Source: Kitasatospora sp. NBC_00458 (GTDB lineage Bacteria; Actinomycetota; Actinomycetes; Streptomycetales; Streptomycetaceae). From it: a DNA stretch of 64,000 bases. The stretch is taken from NCBI RefSeq assembly GCF_036013975.1, contig NZ_CP107904.1, positions 7,947,001 through 8,011,000 of the forward strand, given 5' to 3'. Below are positions 25,880 through 33,070 of the stretch, piece after piece. A program made the position numbers and the translations under genes. Within the stretch, counting starts at the first letter, position 1; each line of letters starts with the position of its first letter. The notes beneath the pieces are model-generated. The model saw only the letters and a program-made list of their open reading frames with translations, was not told the DNA's origin and did no database searches.

Positions 25880-26923
25880 GTGCGTACCAACGACGCCCAG
25901 ATGCTCGTCCTGTCCGTGCTGGCGGACGGTCCGCTGCACGGCTACGCCGTCAACACCGCGATCGAACGGATGACCGGCGAGAGACTCGGCCGCGGCAGCC
26001 TGTCCAGCGCGCTGACTCGGCTGCGCGGCAAGGGATTGATCGAGTATCTGGACGGAGAGGGCAGGCGACGCCCGATGCGCCTGACCGTTGCCGGCCGTGA
26101 GACGCTCGAAGGCGAGATCGAGGCCCTCGCCCATGTCACGGGGCGCATCTTCGAGACCGTGGTCCCCGAGAAGACCGCCTACCAGGATCGGCTCGCCACG
26201 ACCGATCTCGCGCGCTCCTACAAGCAGGCCGCACTCGACGCGCTGGCCGTCCAGCCAGGCCACCTCGTCCTGGACCTGGGCTGCGGCCCGGGCACCGACC
26301 TCGGTGCGCTGGCACGCGCGGCAGCACCCGCAGGGAGGGTTCTGGGAGTCGACTCCGACCCTCGGATGACCCGTCAGGCGCTGACCCGAATCATCGACCT
26401 GCCACACGCCGGTGTGCTGACGGCCGACGTGCACGCGCTGCCGTTCCCCCCGTGCTCGGCGGACCGGGTACGCACCGACCGCGTGCTCCAACACGTGGCC
26501 GACGTCCCCAGGGTTCTGGCGGAGGCACTGCGGGTCCTGCGCCCAGGCGGCCGACTCGTCATGGCCGAGCCCGACTGGGACTCGCTCGCGGTCGACCACC
26601 CGGACCTGGACGTCGCCCGGGCGTACACCCGCCATATCACCGACCGGATCGTGCGCAATGCCGTCGTCGGGCGGCAACTGCCCCGACTCGCCGAGCAAGC
26701 AGGATTCACCGTCACGTCAGTCGTCCCGGTCACCTCGGTCTTCCGCGAAGTCCGTGCCGCCGACCAGGTCCTCGGTCTCCAGCGCAACACCGAGCGCGCC
26801 GTGGCCGCCGGCTACCTCACCCGTCGGCAGGCCGACGGGTGGCTGGACCAGCTCGTACGGAGTCCGTTCTTCGCTGCGGTGACGCTCTATGTCGTCACGG
26901 CGGAGGCCCCCGCGCGGGCCTGA
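25880..26923 (+). CDS. PadR-type regulator fused to a SAM methyltransferase
   Basis: A 347-residue two-domain protein. Residues 1-95 are a PadR winged helix: MLVLSVLADGPLHGYAVNTAIERMTG, GSLSSALTRLRGKGLIEYL, and RRRPMRLTVAG as the wing. Residues ~105-345 are a class I methyltransferase with LVLDLGCGPGTDLGAL at 129-144, RVLGVDSDPRM, TADVHALPFPPCSADRVRT, and LRPGGRLVMAEPDW. GTG 25880 follows GGGAG by 5 nt; GTG 25874 lacks a site. Regulator and enzyme are in one uninterrupted frame. It is divergent from a cis-prenyltransferase, so it may methylate a prenyl-derived product and sense it, or use SAM or the product as effector; both are inference. Confidence 0.85.
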   Translation: MRTNDAQMLVLSVLADGPLHGYAVNTAIERMTGERLGRGSLSSALTRLRGKGLIEYLDGEGRRRPMRLTVAGRETLEGEIEALAHVTGRIFETVVPEKTAYQDRLATTDLARSYKQAALDALAVQPGHLVLDLGCGPGTDLGALARAAAPAGRVLGVDSDPRMTRQALTRIIDLPHAGVLTADVHALPFPPCSADRVRTDRVLQHVADVPRVLAEALRVLRPGGRLVMAEPDWDSLAVDHPDLDVARAYTRHITDRIVRNAVVGRQLPRLAEQAGFTVTSVVPVTSVFREVRAADQVLGLQRNTERAVAAGYLTRRQADGWLDQLVRSPFFAAVTLYVVTAEAPARA

Positions 26924-26959
26924 CCCGCCTCGGCGCTTCCGGTCGCCTCCGCGCGCCCG

Positions 26960-27387
26960 TCACGCGACGCAGGCTGCCCCGGAACGGTCACCTTGGCCGG
27001 GCCGAGCCGGTTGCCCGTGTGCGGCTCGGACCCCGGCCCCGGGCGGCCCTTGCGGCACCGGGTGGCCACCGCCTCTGCCGACCGTCTCTGCCGACCGTTC
27101 CTCGGACGGCACCACCTCGCGCAGCTCCCCGGCCGGCCACTCCGCGAGCCGGGCTCGGTGCGTGTGCTCCACCATGCACTCGGAACCCGAACCTGCTGAG
27201 CCGCGTACGCCACCGCCGGTGTCGGGATCTCCGAGACGCTCTCCGGGTGCCGGGCCTCCACCTCGAAGAACTCCAGCAGCAGCGCGAATCCCGGCCGGTT
27301 CGCCCCGGACCTGCTCCGCGGGCGCTTCTCGTCGTCCGGCAGTGTCCAGAGCTCGATCGGGGCCTCCGGCTCGCAGTCCTGACGCAC
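26960..27387 (-). pseudogene. Decayed Tn3-family transposase, N-terminal remnant
   Basis: From GTG 27387 (AAGGGAG upstream) the frame gives SVRQDCEPEAPIELWTL, RPGFALLLEFFEVEARHPE, VSEIPTPAVAYAAQQVRVP, a clear match in pattern to the N-terminal DUF4158-type region of Tn3-family transposases. After about residue 75 the homology moves to another frame (RARLAEWPAGELREV) and then back (EAVATRCRKGRPGP), so at least two frameshifts or deletions are present. The catalytic DDE region (hundreds of residues) is absent. It is a dead remnant between the PadR-methyltransferase and the hydrolase genes. Confidence 0.65.
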
Positions 27388-27474
27388 GCTCACTCCCTTC
27401 GAGATCACCATGAACGCCACCAAGGTGACGGGGCCAGATCGGAGAAGGCGCGAAGACGGCCGAAGTCAGGACGA

Positions 27475-28374
27475 TCACACCCCGAATCGGCTGCCGAGAG
27501 AGCTACTTGTCACCTCGCGGCGGCTTCGGGAGCACAGAGCCTTGAGGGACAGGGCGGTTGCGCGGGGGAAGGCGGTGTTGCCGTTGTGCCCGCCGGGGAA
27601 GGCCACGGGGGCGGTGCCCAGCAACTCGGCCAGGGCGAGCGCACATCGGTAGGTGTGGACGGTCGGCCGGGTGGTCCGGCCGACGGCCGGGACGATCCGC
27701 GTCCCCGAGTGGGCTGCGGCGGGGGCGAGGTGGGCCGGGTCGAGGCGGTCCGAGGTGACGGCCGTGAACTCCGTCCCGATGAAGAACCCGAAGTTGGCCA
27801 CCCGACGGGGCGTCATCGGCTGAGGGGTGAGCCCCTCCTCGGTGCGGTCGTGGGCCGGGTCGATCCCGAGGTGCCGGGCGATCGCCGGGAACGCCGCCGC
27901 GGTGCCCCCGGCCGCGAACGCGGCCTGGATGGCCGCCAGTTCCGCCTTGTGCTCCGCGCGGTCCGCCGGTGGCAGGAGGTTCGGCATCACGGGCTCGTGG
28001 GCGATCAGCGTGCTCAGTACACCCGGGTGGCGGGCCACGACCTGGAGGCCGATCGCGGCGCCCATGCTGAACCCGGCCATCGAGGCCGGACCGTGGGCGA
28101 CTTCGGCGAGCAGCCGTGCGACGTCGTCGGCGTGGTCGGCCATGGTGACGGGGTCGGTGGGGTCGTCGAGGGTGCTGCGCGAGAGGCCTCGGCGGTCGTA
28201 GGTGACGACGGTGAAGGCGTCGGTCAGGTGCGGGACGAGATCGACGGTGCGGTCCGCGTCGCCCTCGCCGCTCTGGGCGAGGAGGAGGACGGGACCGCTG
28301 CCCTTGACCTGGTAGTGCAGAACGGCGCCGGGCACGGTGAGGGTCCGGGCGGTGGAGTTCGCGAGCGTGGCCAT
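27475..28374 (-). CDS. Alpha/beta hydrolase
   Basis: A 299-residue alpha/beta-hydrolase. VTYDRRGLSRS is the oxyanion-side strand, MAGFSMGAAIGLQ the nucleophile elbow (Ser in GFSMG), and FPGGHNGNTAFPRA the catalytic His. The substrate is unknown. The ATG at 28374 has AGGGGG about 10 nt upstream. The last ~19 residues (CSRSRREVTSSSLGSRFGV) look unlike a family C-terminus and border a dead transposase, so the native tail may have been replaced by insertion. It is divergent from a MarR gene, with multiple palindromes between them. Confidence 0.82.
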   Translation of the reverse strand: MATLANSTARTLTVPGAVLHYQVKGSGPVLLLAQSGEGDADRTVDLVPHLTDAFTVVTYDRRGLSRSTLDDPTDPVTMADHADDVARLLAEVAHGPASMAGFSMGAAIGLQVVARHPGVLSTLIAHEPVMPNLLPPADRAEHKAELAAIQAAFAAGGTAAAFPAIARHLGIDPAHDRTEEGLTPQPMTPRRVANFGFFIGTEFTAVTSDRLDPAHLAPAAAHSGTRIVPAVGRTTRPTVHTYRCALALAELLGTAPVAFPGGHNGNTAFPRATALSLKALCSRSRREVTSSSLGSRFGV

Positions 28375-28436
28375 GGCGGTGTGCCCCCTGGATGTGTCGG
28401 CGGTCGGCTTCTCCGTCCGCCGCCATGACGATAGAG

Positions 28437-28485
28437 CATCTAAATAGATGGATCAAGATAGATGTATTGATTGAGATGCATCTAT
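28437..28485. promoter_or_regulatory. AT-rich divergent operator with TAGATG/CATCTA palindromes
   Basis: CATCTA-aa-TAGATG (28437-28450) is a perfect inverted repeat. ATAGATG (28458-28464) pairs with CATCTAT (28479-28485). AGATGCATCT (28474-28483) is a 10-bp palindrome. All share the word AGATG and lie in the only strongly A/T-rich patch of this area, between the hydrolase and MarR genes. MarR dimers bind such palindromes, so this is very probably the MarR operator covering both promoters. Confidence 0.75.
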
Positions 28486-28505
28486 GCGGATGTATTCTTG
28501 CCGGC

Positions 28506-28985
28506 ATGAACGGAGTCGAGCTGTTCCTCCTCGGTCGCACCCTCATGAAGATCGGCGAGCAGGCGATGCCGCGACCGGAGGCCGAGGCGGGGGCCGAGAC
28601 GGCGGCACGGGGGTCGGTCCGCTCGGTGCTCGTCACGCTCGGCGACGTCGTGGCGCACCCGGGGGCGACGGTCGGCGAGATCGCGGCCCGCACCGGCCTG
28701 CCGCAGAGTCAGGTGTCCACCGCGGTGGCCCGTTTGGTGGAGGCCGGTTCCGTGGAGACCGAGCCCGACCCCGGGGACCGGCGACGCCGACTCGTCCGCC
28801 CCACCGAGGAGCCCTCCGCCCGGGTGGCCGAGGTCCGGGCCGCCGGTATCGACGCCGCGCTCGCCGCCGCACTCGGCGGCACCGACGGCGCCGGGCCGGA
28901 CCCGACGGTGATGCGGGAGGTCGCGGACGCCCTGGAGGTCCTCTCCCGCCACCTCACCCCGGCCGCCGCCGCCCGGGCCCGCTGA
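28506..28985 (+). CDS. MarR-family transcriptional regulator
   Basis: A 159-residue winged-helix regulator. VRSVLVTLGDVVAHPGATVGEIAARTGLPQSQVSTAVARLVEAGSVETEPDPGDRRRRLVRP is a textbook MarR HTH and wing. ATG 28506 is the first start after the palindrome array; the ribosome binding site is weak, and a leader extended to 28392 would run through the operator, which is unlikely. The divergent layout suggests it represses the alpha/beta hydrolase gene and itself, released by a phenolic or lipophilic ligand as is common in the family. Confidence 0.82.
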   Translation: MNGVELFLLGRTLMKIGEQAMPRPEAEAGAETAARGSVRSVLVTLGDVVAHPGATVGEIAARTGLPQSQVSTAVARLVEAGSVETEPDPGDRRRRLVRPTEEPSARVAEVRAAGIDAALAAALGGTDGAGPDPTVMREVADALEVLSRHLTPAAAARAR

Positions 28986-29354
28986 CCCCACGAGGACCCG
29001 TCCGTACGGCGGCGGGCGGCGGGCGGTGGGCGACGGCGACGTCCGCCGGGACTTGGCTCCTGTGCTCGCAACGGCGAAGGGCGGCAGGGCGATCGGTCGG
29101 AGCTCGGTGCCGGTGGGACGGGAATCACCCCGTGGGCTGCCGGTTCCGTGCCCGCGTTCGTGCCCGTGCCCGTGCCCTCGTTCGTGCCCGGTCCGGGGCT
29201 CCGGGCCCGGGGCCTTCGATGCCTGCGGATCAGCCGCAGCATCCGCGACGCCACCCACCGGCGCGTCCGCGTCGGCGCCTGTATCCGGGCTGCGTCCGGG
29301 CCACGTCCGGGCCGCGTCCGGGGCCGCGCCGACCCCGGCCCGGTTGGCCTCGCG
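28986..29354. repeat. Gene-free interval with CGTGCCCG-type repeats
   Basis: About 370 bp. At 29150-29200 the words CGTTCGTGCCCG and CGTGCCCGTGCCCG recur, and at 29290-29330 GGGCCACGTCCGGGCCGCGTCCGGGGCCGCG forms a second imperfect array. The repeats are not in a frame with coding bias. No hairpin terminator of note. Confidence 0.5.
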
Positions 29355-31115
29355 TCAGACCGTCGACTCGCCTCCCACCAGGGCGGGGACTGTCCTGAGA
29401 AGGTCCCGGAGGCGCTCGGGCGGGATGACCCGGACGGGGACGGTTCCGGCGTCGATCAGGAGGCTCAACTCCCTTCGGCGGGAGGGGCGCCGGGCCTCCC
29501 GGAGGCGGCGGGTCGCGCGGCGGGTGGCGCCGGGGCGGTGGAACGCGGGGGCGGGAGCGGGGTCGGGGCTGCCAGTGCCGTCTGCGGTGTCTGTGGCGTC
29601 GGCGGCGTCGGTGCTCACGATGACCAGTTCGGTGACCCGGTCGGGGTGGGCGGCAGCATAGTCCAACGCCACTGCGGCGGTGGCCTGGTGGGTCACCAGG
29701 ACGGGGCGCGACCGAACCGGCGCGAGCAGTTCCCGGAGCCAGTCGGCCTCGGGGGCCTTGGTGGGGGAGGAGCGTCCGAGCCCGGGGAGGTCGGCGGTGA
29801 GTGTCCGGGAGTCGTGGTGGGCGGTGGGGTCCGCCCAGGCGCCCGTGTCCGCGGCCGGGCCGGGGAGCAGGACGTAGTGGGGGGTCCGGCGGTCCCCATG
29901 GAGGTAGGTGCGACTGCCGGCGACGTCGGCGAACCCGCCCGCCGCCCCGGTGTGCGCGGAGGCGGGGCCGACGGCGGTGGGTGCGGCGGAGGCGGGTGCG
30001 GCGCCGAAGCCGTCGGCCACCAGACGGGTGGCCCAGCGGCGCAACAGGTCGGCGACGGGCGGGTGGTGGAGTCCGGCGGCCTCGGCGAGCCGGTCGGCCG
30101 AGGCGGTGTCGTAGGTGTCCTCGACGAGGAAGGTGAGGGTCTCCGGATCGGCGCCGGTGAGGGCCGTCGGCAGGCGCCTGACCAGGCCGACGGGGACGAG
30201 TCCGCGGGGCGCCGGAACGCCCAGGTGTTCGGCGATCAGGGCGATCAGCGCGGGCAGCGGCGGTGTGGCGGGGTCGAGGACGGTGTGGGCGTGGGCCGGT
30301 CCGTCGTCGAACTCCGGTACGGCGGCCAGGAAGCGGGCCAGGTGGTCGACCGCGACCACCGGCAGGAGGGTGCGCGCCGTCCCGGGCAGGAGCGGGAGGC
30401 GGCCGGACCACAGCTGGCGGACCAGCTCCGCCAGGCCCAGGTACTGCCCGGCCTCGCCGGTGGCCGAATGTCCGATCACACTGCTGGGGTTGACCGTGGT
30501 GAGCGGCACGCCCAGTTCGGCGGCCGTGACGCGGACGGCGGCGTCGCCGAGCTGCTTCGACGCCTCGTACGCGCCGAGCCGGGCGTAGAGCGCGTCGGCC
30601 TCGGCGGGCGGCAGCGGGTGGCGGGGTGCGCCGCCCCGGCCGACCCGGTACCCGGAGAGGTGGACGAGCCGCCGCAGGTGCGGTCGACCGGCGGCCCAGT
30701 GGAGTGCGGTGAGTGCGCCGTCCACGTTGGCGGCGTGGGCCTCGGCGCGGTCGAGGCCGAAGCGGTAGAGGGCGGCGAGGTTGTGGACGTCGCGGACGCC
30801 GGCGAGGCGGGCGTCGTCCTCGGGTGTCAGGCCCAGGCCGGGGAGGGTGAGGTCGGCGGCGACGGTGGTCAGGGTGCGGTCGTCGGCGCCGTGGACCCGG
30901 AGCCAGCCGCGGAGCTCGCGGTCGCGCGGGGACCCGGCACCCGTGCGGACCGCGGCGGCCACCGGCTCGCCCCGGTCGAGGAGTTCGAGGAGCAGCCAGC
31001 GGCCGAGGAAGCCGGTGGCCCCCAGGACGAGGGTGCGCGGCGGGTGGTCGGCCGGGGCGATGTTTGCTTGCTGGGGCTGGGGCGGGTTCGGGTTCGGGTT
31101 TGGGGCGCCGGCCAA
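29355..31115 (-). CDS. NAD-dependent epimerase/reductase fused to a degenerate alpha/beta-hydrolase domain
   Basis: A 586-residue fusion. TTG 31115 is preferred because AAGGAG lies 6 nt upstream; starting at 31169 would place the coding region across two operator palindromes. Residues ~28-375 are an extended-SDR domain with LGATGFLGRWLLLELL, VHNLAAL, LVHLSGYRVG and catalytic YEASK. They resemble thioester-reductase or male-sterility type enzymes. Residues ~415-586 resemble an alpha/beta hydrolase (HYVLLPGPAADTGAW, ADLPGLGRSS, PDRVTELVIVSTDAA), but the nucleophile elbow is VTHQATAAVAL, with Ala where Ser should be. The second half is therefore probably non-catalytic. The promoter carries the TetR palindromes. 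Confidence 0.75.
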   Translation of the reverse strand: MAGAPNPNPNPPQPQQANIAPADHPPRTLVLGATGFLGRWLLLELLDRGEPVAAAVRTGAGSPRDRELRGWLRVHGADDRTLTTVAADLTLPGLGLTPEDDARLAGVRDVHNLAALYRFGLDRAEAHAANVDGALTALHWAAGRPHLRRLVHLSGYRVGRGGAPRHPLPPAEADALYARLGAYEASKQLGDAAVRVTAAELGVPLTTVNPSSVIGHSATGEAGQYLGLAELVRQLWSGRLPLLPGTARTLLPVVAVDHLARFLAAVPEFDDGPAHAHTVLDPATPPLPALIALIAEHLGVPAPRGLVPVGLVRRLPTALTGADPETLTFLVEDTYDTASADRLAEAAGLHHPPVADLLRRWATRLVADGFGAAPASAAPTAVGPASAHTGAAGGFADVAGSRTYLHGDRRTPHYVLLPGPAADTGAWADPTAHHDSRTLTADLPGLGRSSPTKAPEADWLRELLAPVRSRPVLVTHQATAAVALDYAAAHPDRVTELVIVSTDAADATDTADGTGSPDPAPAPAFHRPGATRRATRRLREARRPSRRRELSLLIDAGTVPVRVIPPERLRDLLRTVPALVGGESTV

Positions 31116-31131
31116 GGTGGGCTCCTTTTCA

Positions 31132-31145
31132 GTGGACCGGTCTAC
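31132..31145. promoter_or_regulatory. TetR operator copy 1 (weak)
   Basis: GTGGACCGGTCTAC, a GACCGGTC-centred palindrome, lies just before the ribosome binding site of the epimerase fusion gene and about 5 bp inside the start of the transcript. It has one mismatch to the common GTAGACCGGTCTRC form. Confidence 0.65.
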
Positions 31146-31153
31146 ATAAATCT

Positions 31154-31167
31154 GTAGACCGGTCTGC
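31154..31167. promoter_or_regulatory. TetR operator copy 2
   Basis: GTAGACCGGTCTGC followed by ATATTTTT. It is identical over this palindrome to the site in front of the TetR gene (35268-35281), in the same orientation. Confidence 0.75.
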
Positions 31168-31232
31168 ATATTTTTCGGGCATGGCGGAAGGTCGGGGCGG
31201 ATGAAGGAGGAGTGGTCTGTGTGCTGGATTCA

Positions 31233-31246
31233 GTAGACCGGTCTGT
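31233..31246. promoter_or_regulatory. TetR operator copy 3
   Basis: CAGTAGACCGGTCTGTATATTTT matches copies 2 and 4 beyond the palindrome core. It lies further upstream, between the epimerase fusion and the aph gene; it may serve a DNA-looping role or mark a second promoter. Confidence 0.7.
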
Positions 31247-31513
31247 ATATTTTTTGGCAAGAGGTCTGCGGTGGCGACGGAGGATGGCGACGGAGGACGC
31301 GGCATCCGGCCGTGCCCCTTGCCGACGGACGCGCCGACTGGTCGTGGGCGTCCTGGTCACCCTGTCCTGCCAGGCCCGCCCCGTGGCTCGGATCCCCCGG
31401 CCCCGACGGCCGCCGCCTGAAACCGGCCGGGCAGCAGGGGGCACGCCGTGCGGCGGCCGCAGGCGGGGCGCCCGGCGAATGCGGGCACGGCCGGGCCGGG
31501 TACGGTGGCCGCT

Positions 31514-32331
31514 GTGGACGATCACTCGGGACCTCAGGCCGTGTCGCCGGAACTGTTCGGCCTCGGTGGCGACTGGCTGGCCGTCACCACCGGCGAGTCG
31601 GGGGCCTTCGTCTTCCGCAGTGCGGACGGCGCCCGGTACGCCAAGTGCGTACCCGCCGTGGACGCGGCCGACCTGACGGCCGAACGCGACCGGATCGCGT
31701 GGCTGGGCGACCGGGGCGTACCGGGCCCGCGCGCACTCGACTGGTACGACGGCGATGCGGGATCCTGCCTGGTGACCGGTGCCGTCCGCGGCGTGCCCGC
31801 TGACCGGGTGTCACCCGAGGACCTGTGGAACTCCTGGGAGGGCATCGCGGACGCGGTCCGCAGTCTGCACGAGCTGCCCGTGGCGGAGTGCCCGTTCCAG
31901 CGGGACCTGGACGCCATGGTCGCCCTGGCGCGCGACGTCGTCGCCCGTGAAGCCGTGAACCCGGAGTTCCTCCCGGACGAGCAGCAGCACACGCCCCCGA
32001 CCGAGCTGCTGGCCCGCCTGACCTCGCAGGTCCCCCGCCGACGGGACCAGGAGGCCGAGGACGCCGTCGTCTGCCACGGGACCTGTGCCTGCCCAACATC
32101 GTGCTCGACCCGCAGAGCCTGGACGTGTCGGGCTTCATCGACCTGGGCCGCCTCGGGCGGGCGGACCGGCACGCCGACCTGGCGCTGCTCCTGGCCAACG
32201 CCCGGGAGACGTGGACCGACGAGGACCGGGCACTGGCCGCGGACGCGGCGCTCGCCGAGAGGTACGGCGTCGCCCTCGACCACGACCGCCTGCGGTTCTA
32301 CCTCGACCTCGACCCGCTCACCTGGGGCTGA
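31514..32331 (+). pseudogene. aph(3''): Streptomycin 3''-phosphotransferase, frameshifted
   Basis: Two overlapping frames together match an APH(3'')-I/StrA-type aminoglycoside kinase. Frame A from GTG 31514 gives TTGESGAFVFRSADG, ERDRIAWLGDRGVPGP, AVNPEFLPDE and DAVVCHG. The match then jumps one frame at 32075-32080 and continues as LDPQSLDVSGFIDLGRLG, RADRHADLALL to the family-typical end FYLDLDPLTWG. Adding one base after CACGG restores HGDLCLPN, the Brenner motif with the catalytic Asp. The break thus lies in the active-site codon run. It may be a real pseudogene or a sequencing error in a G/C run. Intact proteins of this family inactivate streptomycin. Confidence 0.85.
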
Positions 32332-33070
32332 CCCGGCCGAGGCCCCCTCGACCACGGACCGGCCCGACTCGTCACGGCTGCTGCCCTCGGGCGGCACTGC
32401 GCTGCGCGCCGGACCGGCGGGAGTCGTGGTCGGTCGGCATTCCGACGACGGCCTGCGGCGCCGGGGCCGGACGCCGGGGCCGGACGCCCGCCAGCCACCA
32501 GGCCGCGCCTGTCCGCTCATTCGTCCAGCCGTCAGCCCGTCAGCCCGTCAGCCCGTCGGACCGACGCCCGACGCCCGGCGCCGGGCGAACCCAGGCGGAG
32601 CCTCCCGAACGGGCGGGACGCGCCAGGTCAGGGCATCCGGCAGAGCGGGCGGGCCCGCAGCGGCGGCAGCCGGTCACCCCGGCGGCACCCGGAATCCGAC
32701 CCCGACCCGCCGCCGGGCTCACCCGTCCCGGAGACCGTTGATCGAAGGTCCGCGCACAGGCCTCGCCGGAACGGCGGACAAGCTCGCCGCATCGACCTGT
32801 GCCCGTCGACCGTGTGCCGACCCGCGTGTGCCGATCTCCGCGTGCCCGGACGAGCGTGCCGGGACGCGCGTGCCCGGGTCACGCCACCGGGGTCACGCCA
32901 CCGTCCCTGCCCCGCTCCACCGTCCCTGCCCCGCTCCGCCGTCCCTGCCCCGCTCCGCCGTCCCTGCCCCGCGCCGCCGTCCCTGCCCCGCGCCGCCGTG
33001 CCCGCTTGGCGCCCGTACGCGACCGGCCGGTCGTCCAGGAACCGCCACGGGACCGACGCCGAGCCCCAGT
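32332..33070. other. Gene-free interval of 740 bp with tandem repeats
   Basis: Contains CAGCCCGT repeated at 32530-32560, GACGCCCG words at 32570-32590, two copies of CCGGGGTCACGCCA near 32870-32900, and the 19-bp array listed separately. Several frames are open because stop codons are rare at this G+C, but none has a start with a ribosome binding site or a recognisable domain. Confidence 0.6.
32901..32995. repeat. Five tandem copies of a 19-bp unit
   Basis: Unit CCGTCCCTGCCCCGCTCCG, copies starting at 32901, 32920, 32939, 32958 and 32977. The only changes are at the last few bases, and the array is flanked by partial units. It lies 76 bp after the end of the MerR-methyltransferase gene. Adjacent copies without spacers rule out a CRISPR array; this is a minisatellite-like tract. 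Confidence 0.95.

Noticed and set aside
31116..31169. ATG 31169 as start of the epimerase fusion
   Set aside because: It lies inside the TetR operator region and has no ribosome binding site, whereas TTG 31115 has AAGGAG at proper spacing.
32901..32995. CRISPR-like array
   Set aside because: The 19-bp units are directly adjacent without spacers, and no cas gene is in the window.
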